DNA of 64,000 bases from Balanoglossus misakiensis (Eukaryota; Hemichordata), in assembly GCA_040954595.2 (NCBI GenBank), contig JBECUI020000024.1, forward strand, positions 496,001-560,000, given 5' to 3'. Position 1 is the stretch's first letter; every line of letters begins with the position of its first letter. Shown in pieces: positions 22,577 to 34,663 of the stretch. A program made the position numbers and the translations under genes. The notes under the pieces are model-generated. The model did no database searches. It was not told where the DNA came from and worked only from the letters and a program-made list of their open reading frames with translations.

Positions 22577-24113
22577 TTAATGTTTACGATATCAGGACAA
22601 TTTATATCATATGAAGTTTTATGTATTCATAATTATTCAGAGAAGCAAATTTTTAAAAATGTGAAATTGTTATCAATCGGATGTGCACTGACAGCATGCT
22701 TATATGGAATACAGGTACTCTAACACAATCAGTCATAACACTTTTGAATCATCAATAAATAACATATAGAATAATTTTACAGGATTTAATTATTTATATT
22801 TGAACGCAAAGCGTAAATTCCCTTGTGCCATGGAATTCACAATCTGCAACTGGTGGGGTCCTTCTGCCAGTAAGAAGCATCAGATAAATTCTGCATGCTC
22901 ATCACCGAGGCAATTTAGGTGTACTTTTGTATTTGATAACTGTCGGTTTTCGCAACTGAAACTCTGCTCACAGGACGGAGGAAAAACTAGAATGACAACA
23001 GCTATGTAAGCTAACAAAAGAAACACAGAGCATAGTTCTCCATACTCATATTTTAATGCAATAATTTTTGCTGAAATTGGGGCGTCCGTGGGCAGGCAAA
23101 GGCAGTTCTAACTCAACTTGCAAATCAGGCCCATGTCTCTTGTTCCCTGAGACTGTCTGGTTCTAATAATAGCTGTAAGAACATAATCGTTGACCAAAGG
23201 GTTGGTTCAATTTTGCAACATTTTATGATTTCAAGCTGTGCAATATTTGCAACTCTGTTTCAACTTTGGTTGGAGGGATGATGATGAAGCCATTTCACTG
23301 ACAAAATAGCACTACTAACTGACATCCATATTTGTTTACAGTCAAATGCATTGCCATCAGAAAAATGCATACGAAAAAATTCTTATGTGAATAATACACA
23401 CTTTCTTGCACAACTGCAAACTCTGTCACATTTGTGAAATTTTAAGGAAATTCATTCATTGGGTAGCTTTATGAATTCTTAAACAAACTTAGTCATGAAA
23501 CCTAAATGGTTACCTTACACATCTGGCGGCTCGACTTCTGTGATATGATAGTCTTCAATTAATGTGTATGTGATTCCATACAAATCCATATGATTACCTG
23601 AACGTACAAAATAAATAAAAAAAAAAAATAAATTAAAAATAAATAAGTATCTCATACATATGCATAAGTGCTTGTGATAAATATATCCTGTATTTAAATA
23701 AACCTGTCATTTATTGACCTCGTTTTCCTATTAACCCAAAGGACTAGATTGCACTGTAATATTATTACAGCTTCATTTCAATGCAACAGGTACACTACAT
23801 CATATTGGAGCAAATATGCCAGCTCAACATTGATATAAAGAGTGTCAAAATATTGGTGGCTACAAAAGCTTGTGTCCCTTCAATCCATCCTCGCACTCAG
23901 GTGAAAACGAACGTCATTAGTTTTTGGGAAAAAACCTCTGAAATCAATTTCGGTGAGGCCAAATGTGTTCCAAAGGCAAACCGTTTCTGGTAAACAAATC
24001 AATGGCAAATAATTACTTCGGCGACATACCAATCAGTCAACATGGCTGCCTAATCGTTTGATAGCCCGGTTTCATCTCGCGATCATTCTGTCTTCCGATA
24101 TGGCGTTGCATGG

Positions 24114-24182
24114 TTAAATTCGTCTCTTCTTTGCCGACATAGTCAGGCGACAGCGGTCCAGAAGCATAGGCAGCGACGCCAT
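24114..24182 (-). CDS. Conserved 22-codon mini-ORF at inner end of left arm
   Basis: An ATG in good context (AACAAGATGGCG) starts a frame MASLPMLLDRCR...KKRRI with stop. It is mirrored in the right arm at 30553-30621, where the same frame is kept with two amino-acid substitutions. A GAGCATGCGCAG motif lies about 26 bp upstream (24208-24219). It may be an upstream ORF or the start of a longer spliced gene reading outward from the palindrome. Translation is unproven. Confidence 0.35.
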   Translation of the reverse strand: MASLPMLLDRCRLTMSAKKRRI

Positions 24183-24207
24183 CTTGTTTACAATGTGAAG
24201 TATCGAC

Positions 24208-24219
24208 TGCGCATGCTCA
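24208..24219 (-). promoter_or_regulatory. NRF1-like motif, left arm
   Basis: GAGCATGCGCAG on the minus strand is close to the NRF1 palindromic consensus and lies just upstream of the mini-ORF. The same 12 bases occur in the right arm at 30517-30528. Confidence 0.45.
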
Positions 24220-24869
24220 ATAATTTTCCGCGTTTTTTTTTTTGCCAACGGCGCGCGCGCGGTGTCTGGTATAGAGAAAATAACATGCAAGTGCGCGATT
24301 ATTCATTTGTAAAAAATCAGTTATACATTTGTCATCAACGTTTGAAAACTTTCAATGATCTTACCTCGGTAAGCATTTCAAATAGGTACATTTTTATTTA
24401 GAACCATCGTATGTGGAAAATAATAAAACACAGAGTGGGGATTGGCCCTATGTTTGACTTGATCATACCCAGCTCGGTTTGCGTTTTGTCATTGACGAGG
24501 GTGTCAGACTTTTGCTGAGAGAGTGAGTTTCTATAGCGTAAACGTTTATCGACTGGACTTTCTGTGCGCCAACAATTACATTATTTGTGGCCGGGGAACA
24601 CGTGCAACTTTTGATGACTGTTTTTCTAGCGCCGTGTTTTTATCTTACGACCTAGAATACCTGCTTTCGTCACCATGGTCTGCTCTGCACGTACTATGCT
24701 TTCCAGTTTATGTAGCTTGAAGTTGTACCACATTTTGGTTTCCGAGCTGTAGCGAACATAAAACCGAAACTAATAGCTACGTGTTGACCGCAGCGACTGC
24801 GTGTTTTTTTGTTGTATTCCCAACCTACAGTTTATTCTCATGCAGCTCAGACTGAGGTCGCTTCTAAGA

Positions 24870-25142
24870 GAAAAAACAACAACATATTTTGGCTGCTGCC
24901 AGACCAGGAATGGAAAATCTTGAGTGGCGCTGGGCTGCATTTCTCTGTAGGACTGTAGTTGTATTGTGCAAGGGTTCGCCAGCATCGCCTTCAGACTTGT
25001 TGTCATAGTCACTGGTGGCGGTTTGTCCTGCACTACTCGTCGTTCTGGTATTATTCCCAGATGTCTGTGCCGAGGATCCTGCCCGTTTTCCGATTCTCTT
25101 CGTTTTGTCGGCCATTTGCTTCACTTTTTCTGTCATTGTTGC
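24870..25142 (-). CDS. Candidate exon, low-complexity Ser/Thr-rich protein
   Basis: An ATG at about 25139 (context AACAATGAC) opens a frame with biased, protein-like codon use. It encodes MTEKVKQMADKTKRIGKR followed by a Ser/Thr/Asn/Gln-rich segment and ending in CCCFFS before a stop at about 24864. A CRE-like TGACGTCG lies just upstream of the ATG. No domain is recognised. The 3' boundary is unclear, because the stop falls in a polypyrimidine-AG that itself looks like an acceptor. It may be a small intracellular protein or a first exon. Confidence 0.3.
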
Positions 25143-25275
25143 GACGTCAGTCTCTGTTGTTGTTCGAAGGAGGCGAAAGTCCATTCACCATTAATAGCCG
25201 AATTTCCAAGATCGTCCGTTAATTACAATGCGACGTCACGCTACCATGTCCTAAGAAAGACTACAGGGCACATTT

Positions 25276-25437
25276 TTTTATCTCGTGCGCACGACTTACG
25301 TGTGCATGTGATATTTTCTCGTGAACACGAGTGCGCTCGCAATTTTCTCGTGCGCACGAGATATGCACGAGATAGCATGTTTCTCGTGCACACGAGAAAA
25401 CATCTCGCTGGAACAAGATACTATCTCTTGCACAAGA
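25276..25437. repeat. Cluster of CTCGTG...CACGAG palindromes
   Basis: At least four palindromic or half-palindromic units occur within 160 bp: CTCGTGCGCACGA, CTCGTGAACACGAG, CTCGTGCGCACGAG and CTCGTGCACACGAG. All are embedded in similar TTTTCTCGTG contexts. Spacing is irregular. Confidence 0.75.
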
Positions 25438-27471
25438 AATAGAATAACTGGCAGCCACTATGATGTCTGCCACAGGCAAATTTAAATATTCCACTCTGGA
25501 TCTTCTTTCAGCCCTTCGGAAAACATGAGCATTTATGAAATCCGGCTCTCAATTTTTCGAGAAGTTCCAGCAGTTGTGGTGTCGCCAAAAACGAATGTAT
25601 GCCATTCCTGGCGGAAAAAAATATGCAAGAGACGCTTGCAATACACTGCCATCTACCTGACCGCCCTACATGCCTTAATGTAAGGTAGAAGGTCGGGCGG
25701 TAGGAAGAGTTCACCAAAAGAGGGCGCATTTTATCATCCATTGATTTATACTGTGTACGAGCAGAGAAGCCTCAGTGTTCGCGGTTAGAACCGTATCGGT
25801 AAGACAAAGACAGAAGAGTTGACAGACAACAAACTTATTCAGTTTATATCATATAATTCTTACTGTAAAACGTTCCCTGAATAAAGCCTTGTGCTCATAA
25901 GAACATTGAAGATTGTCGCATACAGACCGACACCCTTTTATCTATTGTAGGTATTGAATAGAACGCTAAATACCTGTGTATTTCTTATTCATTAAGCAAT
26001 GATGTAACACAACAAGTTTCGGACAGTGTGAAGAAAGGGCCAAAGCACTCTTGCAAGTTAGTGTTGTGTACTCTTTTCCAACACTGCTGCAAGCTGTTCA
26101 GCACCTGATGCTGCTTGTATCTCCGATGACAAATGGACAGTCTGTGTGCTGTCAAAGTAAATCCATCAATTTTGCGGAGCTGAAAGGAAAATGACAGCTT
26201 GTCAAACTCAAATCTGCCAGACGAAATAGGGAAAGAAATGCATAACAGGTAATCCACCATAGTATGAATTTTAGCCAGCATCCTATGAAATGCGGTGAAA
26301 CGGAACTGCAATTAATTTTAAATAATTCTGCTCAAATTGTTTTGTTAGTTCTCAACATTGGATTGGAACCGTTAAATATATTGTACCGTATAACATTATC
26401 ATACAGGTTAGTATGTCAAATATTTTTCCATTTGGCATTTTCTTCTTGAGGTCATTTCAACAGTATGCACACCACAGTTTGTGAGATATGGACAGAAACA
26501 AACAGGAATCTATGCAATGTTATAATAGTATATTATTGTTAACAAGAAAGCGGCAACTCTCTGCCTGGCAGAGAATAATGATAGTCTTTTTGAAAAAAAG
26601 GGCGTGCTGAGGATATGGTCAGTCAAAAACATACATGTATAAGGTATGCCTGAACTAATTTTTAACATGGTGTACATAAATATTTATGCATTGTCACAAT
26701 GACTGGAGGTCTTTAAATGACCAAGCTGTATGGACACCTCATTCAATGTTACATATATTTGTTATTACATGTTTATTGAAATTGCCAGTTGTCTGTTTTA
26801 ATTCTGGCAGTTCTGCTGTGTCTTTTGTCTTGCCCTGACAGAATGCAGTAATATTTGCAGTACAAGAGGAGTGTCAGTAAATAGTGGAGCAATATCTTTC
26901 TACGAATGTACTCATGCTTTGCTCCAAAGTGAAGTACATTCGCAAAACCAGTTTGGGAAATCGGGACTCTTTTCAAGATAATACCACATTTTTGTGGATG
27001 TCACATGACATGGAAACACTCTAGAATCACGATTGAGATAAGGTTTCGGTTTGATATACCACTTCCTTGTTATTTCAATCTGTATGTTTTCTTAACCCCC
27101 TCCCTCGAAAAAAGGTAATTGAGGTAATTGTAAAATTACCTGAAAACAAACAGGCTACTCTAGCCTCCATTTTATGAGGTTTGTGATGTAACATATTTTG
27201 AATTTCGTGAATCGATCAAAAGTTTCCGTGCACTAACTATCAAAACTATACCAAAAAATAATTTGGGCAATTCATAAGGAGAATCTAGTGGGTCAGCGGC
27301 TATAGAACTGACGTAAGTGTAAGTATCAGAGGATTGTGGGTACGAGGCTGGGAAGAGCAAAACTCGAACACTCATGAAATCTACACGTGACGCCAAATTC
27401 TTTGTAATATGAACAGTGGAAAACTGCCATGCCATCCCTCTAAGTGCAAACTTCCAAAGATTTCAATCTGG

Positions 27472-27548
27472 TGATATTTAAAAAAAAATATTTTATTCAA
27501 ATTCATGTGGTGATATTTAAAAAAAAATATTTTATTCAAATTCATGTT
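27472..27548 (+). repeat. Perfect tandem duplication of about 38 bp
   Basis: The word GGTGATATTTAAAAAAAAAT and the following TTTTATTCAAATTCATGT occur twice back to back. Confidence 0.9.
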
Positions 27549-27941
27549 ATAAATTAAACTTGCATCTATGATATAGAAATGACTCTGTCTTATATAACAA
27601 AAATACAAATAACTTGGTTAGATGACCAAAGATTTCCCATCTCGAAAAGTTTCTACCAAAATGACTAACTCCAAATCTGCTAAGAGAGCCCTAGCAAATT
27701 TAATCACTGCACATTACTCTCGATAAAACGAAATATTGCGCATTCATTTTGTCCTTGAATTGAAATGCATGGCCAGTGTTCATAGACTTCACACACACAG
27801 GATGTTTAAGGAGTTGAATTGTTATTGACAGCGACCAGGTCGGTAGATTCTATAGGATGAAGAAAAAATGAAAAGACAGTCAGTACATAGCTAAATTCTC
27901 CTATACAAGGGCGTCTTCAATTGGTACAGTGACTGACTGAA

Positions 27942-28000
27942 TGGATGAATGAATGAATGAATGAATGAATGAATGAATGAATGAATGAATGAATGAATGA
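27942..28000 (+). repeat. (TGAA)n microsatellite
   Basis: About 14 near-perfect TGAA units. Confidence 0.95.
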
Positions 28001-28658
28001 TGAACGGATGAGTCGTAATAATATGCTTCAATCATAGGGGCTTTGAAAATTATTAAAATAAAATAAAAAATAATGTACTCACAACCGACATTTATACAGC
28101 AGACAGCTCAAGAAACTCCTCCATGTGTACAATACTTTGCCAATTTAGTGACAACATCAGCTTGCAGAGCACGTGAGCACCGCTTTCGCCAGCCTGTGGT
28201 GCCCGCATATCTTTTTTGTTCAGCAGTAACATGCACGACACATGCAGAGACACAAACGTCCATGTTGCAAACTGTAGATGAAAGCATCAGCTGCGCTGGT
28301 TTTATGGTCAGCATCACTGGCTGTTACATGAAAACTGTTTGTCACATACCTTAACCAACATATACGTGTATCTGTATGGAAAGAAAGTAGGCTCACCCCC
28401 GGTACAGTATTATTTTTTTTGCATGCACGCAATGGCCTGAATTTGCTAAACTGGGATCATCTGCGCGCATTTCAAAACGTGCTCGTTGCTTAACTTCGCG
28501 TGCTTTACTACTCACAATTATTCCACTTGTGAACGAACACGTCACCCAATTTTACAGTGTAGCCATGTGGAAAACTGGTGACAAGGTAATATTTCATTCG
28601 AAGATCAACCTACGTTCAGAAAGTTTGCATTGTGGTGAATTCTCACTGCTCTCGCAAT

Positions 28659-28692
28659 GCGGTCTGTGGCGCACTGCCGCAGACCGCATTAC
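28659..28692. other. Short perfect hairpin
   Basis: AATGCGGTCTG and CAGACCGCATT are exactly complementary over 11 bp around a GC-rich loop of about 11 bases. Confidence 0.8.
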
Positions 28693-28890
28693 ACGTAGAA
28701 ATAAATTCTGTACGTCACAGTTCGTAGGTCGCATAGGTCATGGAGTTAATCCATTATACATTGCGGCTTACAATTTCTCGTGACCCTCTTATCATGCAGC
28801 TTGTGTGTTACTGACCACTGACGCATGTCAAAACACTCAATATTTTTTTTAAATTTGCAAAATCTTTCATTTTAAAGTTGTGATACTCAC

Positions 28891-29038
28891 TGCAGATAGC
28901 ATTCTTTTCAGTAGGAACTATTTCTGCTGCCATTTCAATATTGTCTGTATTCCATGTAAATATATTTCCTCCAATTGAACAGTCCCCCGCCACAGCTGCA
29001 ACCTCTTCTGCAGTCAGAACTTTTGACCACATGTATGT
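28891..29038 (-). CDS. Pentraxin-like domain exon (C-terminal part), possibly a pseudo-exon
   Basis: The translation contains MWSKVLTAEEVAAVAGDC followed by GGNIFTW and a closing cysteine (NAIC), ending at a donor CTGCA|GTGAGT. This matches the C-terminal end of pentraxin/laminin-G-like lectin domains (xMWdxxLTaeEV...C...GNvxxW...C), which are extracellular calcium-binding modules. However, a stop codon lies in frame just before MTYMW and no acceptor is visible there. Either the exon start is missed, a frameshift has occurred, or the repeat inserted at 29070-29380 destroyed the border. Confidence 0.55.
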
Positions 29039-29069
29039 CATTTAGTCAAGACAATTTGGGAGAACTGTA

Positions 29070-29380
29070 GTTTAAAGCCTCCAAAGCTGCCACTTTTTGC
29101 ATTATTTTCATGATTTTATTTTCCAACTTAAATTGGTTCATCAAAATAAGCTTACTGATAGGTATACATAAACATCTTATCGATGCCCGATTGTGACTGC
29201 ATGTTGCAATTGGAACATGCTATGTATTAAAACGGTGCCTCACCGATTTAATCAGCCTTCATACAAACAATAGCAGCTAAGCAGCTATCGTGAAATGCGA
29301 CGCCAAGTGATGACAAACCAATGCAAATGCAAGTAATATGGCTTAATGGTCACGGGTGAAGATTTTAGGGAATAGGGAAT
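29070..29380. repeat. Copy of an arm-type repeat inside the spacer
   Basis: The segment resembles 35480-35760 and 17320-17560. Shared words include TCAAAATAAGCTTACTGATAG-like sequence, the 'aacatctt' region and GCAAGTAATATGGCTT near 29330. It separates the pentraxin-like exon from the two upstream exons. Confidence 0.6.
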
Positions 29381-29583
29381 ATACATATGAAGTATTTTAC
29401 TCTGGAAAAAAATATGCCAATTTTAGCAGCTATAGGGTTTTTAAAGCGCGGGCGAAGTATGAACAGATGCAGTAAATATCGATACATTGTATTTTGGAGG
29501 TTTCTCATAACCATGATTGGTTGGCTAATTATGCGGCGTTTTCTAAATAAAAGGAACAATATTAATTTATTGTTGGGGCTCAC

Positions 29584-29656
29584 CTCCGTTAACATCTTGC
29601 CGTCTCTGCTGAGTTTTGGCCTCTTCCAGCGGCACGTGTTTGTCCTTTAGGGCATG
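29584..29656 (-). CDS. Second exon of secreted-protein gene
   Basis: Bounded by a textbook acceptor (CTAAATATTTTACAG, with a branch-point-like CTAAA) and a donor (GGAG|GTGAGC). It begins in phase 0, matching the end of the signal-peptide exon at 29884 across a 227-bp intron, and ends in phase 1. It encodes 24 residues beginning HALKDKHVPLEEAKTQQ, hydrophilic with coiled-coil-like spacing. No domain is assigned. Confidence 0.5.
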
Positions 29657-29883
29657 CTGTAAAATATTTAGAATAGCGCTGCCATTTGATCAAAGGATAA
29701 GCTGGCTTCGCGTGTTAGGGATGTGTGTCTGACGACTATGCCTCGAAGCAAAAGACACAGCCGACCCTGCCACGCAGATTCATTTGTTGTGTCACACATT
29801 TTGGATCCAAGAAGAGAATATCAACCTTGACGTTGCGAAAATGACAAGAAACTTTCACTCATATAGGTTGTGTGATTACTTAC

Positions 29884-30021
29884 CCGCAACTTGTTGGGAA
29901 TTGCTGTCACCAGAGGTGCCCACAGCGTGAAAGCCAGAATGACTGCGACGCCTGCATTGGAGTTCGTCATGAATGGAAACATCGATGAACACGTTCGGTC
30001 TTCGATGAGGCTAGTGTCCAC
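29884..30021 (-). CDS. First exon with signal peptide, secreted-protein gene
   Basis: The ATG at 30021 (alternative in-frame ATGs at 29982 and 29970) opens 46 codons ending exactly at a perfect donor CGG|GTAAGT. Residues from about 22 to 40 (NAGVAVILAFTLWAPLVTA) form a classic signal peptide with a small-residue cleavage region before IPNKLR. The downstream exon at 29656-29584 is in phase. The pentraxin-like exon lies 550 bp further on the same strand, so a secreted pentraxin-type protein is a plausible inference, but the connecting exons are not seen. Confidence 0.5.
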
Positions 30022-30516
30022 AGAATAGGCATTCTTTTATAACGCAGCTGGGAGGTGGTAAATCCATTGTGATCACCATGCTATTAGTAGCCCAAGCAGT
30101 CAAACTTTGCGAAAAATATATAAATATGGAAAAATATATCAATGGGATCAATAGTTATTAAGCACTTTTTAAAAACAAATGACACCGTAAGATCAATTAT
30201 CTTGTTTTCCGCGACAAGTTTCAACATGGTATGTCAGCGCTACCAGTGAATAATATTATTAGAAACTATGACAGCTGTAACCGTGCGATTAATGATTTGA
30301 TCAATTTTAATCATATACTTGTAAATATTTGCGCGGGTGCTGGTTTAATAAACTGTGTTGATATATAGGTGGAAGACTGTTTAGTTTTCCAGTCAATTAT
30401 GTGATGTATTACGCCTGACGCTTAAATGATTTGGTCCAGGGAGAATAACCGCGTTTGGCCGGTCAAGCGAACCCTGGATCTTGCAGGCTCTGCCCACTTT
30501 CCAATCAACAACCATT

Positions 30517-30528
30517 GAGCATGCGCAG
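30517..30528 (+). promoter_or_regulatory. NRF1-like motif, right arm
   Basis: GAGCATGCGCAG, identical to the mirrored copy at 24208-24219, sits 25 bp upstream of the mini-ORF start. Confidence 0.45.
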
Positions 30529-30552
30529 TTGATACTTCACATTGTAAACAAG

Positions 30553-30621
30553 ATGGCGTCGCTGTATATGCTTCTGGACCGCTGTCGCCCGACTATGTCG
30601 GCAAAGAAGAGACGAATTTAA
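30553..30621 (+). CDS. Conserved 22-codon mini-ORF at inner end of right arm
   Basis: The frame MASLYMLLDRCR...KKRRI ends in TAA and differs from the left-arm copy (24182-24114) at two residues. The reading frame and length are kept. A donor-like GTAAGT follows at about 30705, so this may be a leader exon with an upstream ORF. The two copies point away from each other, outward from the spacer. Confidence 0.35.
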   Translation: MASLYMLLDRCRPTMSAKKRRI

Positions 30622-32431
30622 CCAAGCAACGCCATATCGGAAGATAGAATGATCGCGAGATGAAACCGGGATATCCAACGATTTGGCAGCCATGTTGATT
30701 GATTGGTAAGTCGCCGAAGTAACTATTTGCCATTGATTTGTGTACCAGAAACGGTTTGCCTTTGGAACACATTTGACCTCACCGAAATTGATTTCAGAGT
30801 TTTTTCCCAAGAACTAATGACGTTCGTTTTCACCTTTCTGTCCCGAAGTTGCAAACGTGTTGTCTCTGAGAAAATAAATGTGATTTGTACCCGCGATAAT
30901 CATAGTTCGGATTTCAACCCACAACATCAACGCCAGCCATTCACCAACATGTGCCAGATAATGTTTATCAGTCATATTTTCTCAGTCTGAATTTACAAAA
31001 GACTAATTGTATATTATGCACATTGCAATTTTAATATGTAACACGTTTGACCTGAGTGGGAGAATGGATTGAAGGGACACAAGCTTTTGTAGCCACTTAT
31101 ATTTTGACACTGTTTATATAAATGTTGAGCTGGCATATTTGTTCCCTTATGATGTAGTGTACCTGTTGCATTGAAATGAAGCTGTAATATTAAAGTGCAA
31201 TTTAGTCCTTTGGTTTACTGGGAAAATGAGGTCAATAAATGACAGGTTTATTTAGATATATGATATACTTCTCACAAGCACGTATGCATATGTATGAGAT
31301 ACTTATTTATTTTTAATTTATGTATTTATTTTTAATTTATTTTGTATGTTCAGGTAATCATATGGATTTGTATGGAATCACATACACATTAATTAAAGAC
31401 TATCATATCACAGAAGTCGAGCCTCCACATGTGTAAGGTAACCATTTAGGTTTCATGACTAAGTTTGTTTAAGAATTCATAAAGCACGAATTCTACCTAA
31501 TGAATGAATTTTCTTAGAATTTCACAACTGTGACAGGGTTTGCAGTTATGCGAAAAAGTGTTATTATTCACATACGAAACTTTTCGTATACATTTTTCTG
31601 ATGGCAATGCATTTAACTTTGAACAAATATTGACGTCAGTTAGTAGTGCTATTTTGTCAGTGAAATTGCTTCATCATCATCCCTCCAACCAAAGTTGAAA
31701 CTGAGTTGCAAATATTGCACAGCTTGAAATCATAAAATGTCGCAAAATTGAACCAACCATTCGGTCAACGATTATGTTCTTACAGCTATTATTAGAAGCA
31801 GACAGTCTCAGGGAACAAGATACATGGGCCTGATTTGCAAACTGAGTTGGAACTAACCTTGCCTGCCCATGGATGCGCCAATTCAGTGAATCTTATCGTA
31901 TTAAAAATGAATATGGAGAACTATTCTCTGTGTTGTGATTGTTAGCCTACATGTATACATATGTACCTTGAGTGATTCCACTTTCTTCAGTGTCCTGTGA
32001 ATTCAGTTGCCATAACTTGCGCTTCACACAGCGCATACATGTAGGTCTAATCAATTGGGCAACTGGGTCTTACAATATTATCTGATGCCTCTTACTGGCC
32101 GAAGGACCACAAGTTGCATTTTCACATCGCATATAAATAGAAAACCCATTAATTTCTACTGTATGATTTTATTGACGATTCAATAGTTTCATGACTGTTA
32201 GTGTTAATTACAATACCTAAATTCCCAAATGAAAGCATGCTGTCAGTTTTCATGTGATTGATATTAATTTTACAATTTCAAAATATGCTTAGCTCTGAAT
32301 GATTATGAACATATCAAACTTCATGTTAAATAAACTGTCTTGATATTGTATACATTAAGGCCTACTACCAGTGTCACAACATTGATTTCCTGCATTTTTG
32401 CTCATGCCTTCTGACCAGTCAGTTGCCTCTG

Positions 32432-32470
32432 TATGTGTGTATGTAGTATGTATGGATGTATGTATGTCTG
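32432..32470 (+). repeat. TATG-rich microsatellite
   Basis: Degenerate GTATG units at the position mirroring the ATAC microsatellite of the left arm. Confidence 0.7.
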
Positions 32471-34530
32471 TCCACATCAAAAACTTGAAAACCCCTTCGC
32501 GTATCCCCTTGATATTTGGTGTGTAGATGTAGGCCAGCCTGTAAATAGGATTTTGTTCATATTAAGAAGGTTGAAGTATTTTCATGATTGGTTTTATTTG
32601 ATTACTCCAGAAACATACAATACAGAGTCTGTGTGGTAAGTCTTGATATTGGGTTTTTAGATGCAGGCACGCCTGTTCAAATGAAATATGCTAATTACCT
32701 GGAGCAATGTGAAATTGATCAAAACTCAGAAACTCAACAACTGGTCAGATTGCTTTGAACATTTGTATGCATGTAGCTTATGTCACGCCTGATATACTTT
32801 CAGCTAATATCGTGAATTGTATCTAGAATTTAGTATGCTATTTCCTATAGGTAATCTTTGTTAGTATTGTTTAAATTGTGGCAAAATTTGTAATTTTTGG
32901 GAAATATAATTTTGTCATTTTTGGTCAAAAATCATTTTCTCTGAAACTCCATGTCAGGTCAGGTTGCATTTAAATTTTGGTTTGCTTGTTCCATGAGGTA
33001 ACCCAAGTAATGTTGTATATCATTTTGGTGAAATTTGCATATTTGTGGTCTTGAGGCAATTTTTGCAATTTGTATTCTTTGAAACCGCATGTCAAATTGC
33101 TTTCAATTTTGGTAGGCATGTTCCTTGTGGTGATTGAAGTGAGATATTGTTGGATTTGTTGATATCTAAATTTTTGTGGTTGAGGCAGTTTTTGTCATTG
33201 TTGAAGAAATGTTGTTTTCACTGAAAATACTCCGATTCCTGTGAAATTGTATTAGGTTACCTGGTAGGTCATATCTGCTTGGCAATGTCACAGCGGTGTA
33301 CACACCTATTTTTGTGTAATCCAAAGTGTGTAATAAGCTAGCAAATATTTACTAGTAAATCATGTATGTTCTACTTCTTACAAGGTTGAAGTATGTTGAT
33401 GTCTGGGTTAAATGGGATTCTTCAGAAACATACAATACAGAGTCTGTGGTACAGTTCATGGTCACATTCAGAATTACCTAGTCTATATCCAGCCGTGTTC
33501 TGTCCGCTTTGCTTCCAAAAGTATCGTCTAGTGTCATGCATGCCGCTTGCCCAATAATCTGACATCCCTTGCTGGGAAATTTGATGTAACAAGTATCCCT
33601 TAGTGAAATTATTAACATAAATTGAACAATGTTGATTTGGCGTAAGATTATAGTGAAGGCAGGGCTTATTACATTGAAAATGCTATCCAGCCTTAATTAC
33701 ACATTATGAATATCCTTTGTCCAATCATTGGAAAAACAATGTACCGTAGACTTGCATAGCACTTTGAAGGTGAATCGCAAGTGGTCACTTTAATTACATT
33801 ACCTCAAGCAGTCTTTTACATGTAGCTATAATAAGACAAACATTCCCGGTGTAATTAACATCACTGTTGTTATTAGTATCTATCTCCGATAAGTATCAAG
33901 TCTGCCTTATGTTATTTTAAGTCAATTGTCAGGTTCATGTACATATTTTACAACTTATCTATCTTGTCAAAAACTTTCGCATGTACCTAATTCTAGGCTT
34001 ACCAGTAGGGTTATAGATTAACATGCATTAATATGAAACTAAATGTTGATGGTTAATTAAAGACCCCCTTGAGCTATGGTAACCTCATTAAATATGTGCA
34101 TATCTTATTCTAGTGGATGTGGTAACCTGGACATGGACAACTCTGGGGTCAAAATCTTTTGACAAACTTTTGGGTGATCTTGGGTAAACTTTGACCTACA
34201 TTCCTATATCTTGGCATCCGGCACAGATACATCCTTGACACTTGGAGTTATGGAACTATGTAATGGAATATTATGTCTTGCCTCATTAATTATGTACATA
34301 CCTAATGCCAGCCTAACCAATAGGGCTGGAAGTCTGCCTTTTTTTTGACATGATACATTTGAGATCAACATTTTTCTACAGCAGCCAGCCTTCTCTTAAA
34401 AAGAATGGACAATATAAAGGCTTTGCTGGTATACTGAACTTTGGACTCCCTCCCTGAGACTGTGTGCCAATGACGGGATAGCCTACTCAGCGTTGGGTAG
34501 ATCCTAAGAAGGCCTCAGCCAGGCATCAGA

Positions 34531-34663
34531 TACAAAAAGCGGAAATCCAAGCTTTAATGGTGGGTTACATCGTTAACTTCCCTGCAGAGCTGATTTCTCA
34601 GACTGTGAGCCAATGACGGGTAAAGCCCCTAGGTAGGGGCCACCTAAGACAGGCCGGTCATGC
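34531..34663 (-). repeat. 133-bp block identical to left-arm 18411-18543
   Basis: Exact reverse-complement match over the full 133 bases, standing out from the more diverged arm sequence around it. See the left-arm entry. Confidence 0.75.

Larger units (their letters stand above)
14170..24220 (+). repeat. Left arm of giant inverted repeat
   Basis: This arm matches the reverse complement of 30515-41670 in collinear order. Anchors are 14171 with 41669, 14340 with 41490, 15700 with 40560, 16080 with 39370, 17150 with 38285, 18411-18543 with 34531-34663 (identical), 19460 with 33650, 21840 with 32700, 23200 with 31770, and 24182 with 30553. The arm has no long open frames. Within it, 15660-16300 and 22800-23500 are themselves inverted copies of one another. 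Insertions specific to this arm are listed separately. Confidence 0.88.
24221..30514. other. Single-copy spacer of the giant inverted repeat
   Basis: This sequence is not mirrored between arms. It contains candidate exons on the minus strand (listed), microsatellites and short palindromes. 25500-27460 holds no feature I can support beyond weak open frames. For example, the minus frame 25985-26250 follows a possible acceptor but has no domain. Confidence 0.6.

Noticed and set aside
24966-25442. 158-codon plus-strand frame in the spacer
   Set aside because: It overlaps the better minus-strand candidate and runs into the CTCGTG palindrome cluster; composition is not protein-like.
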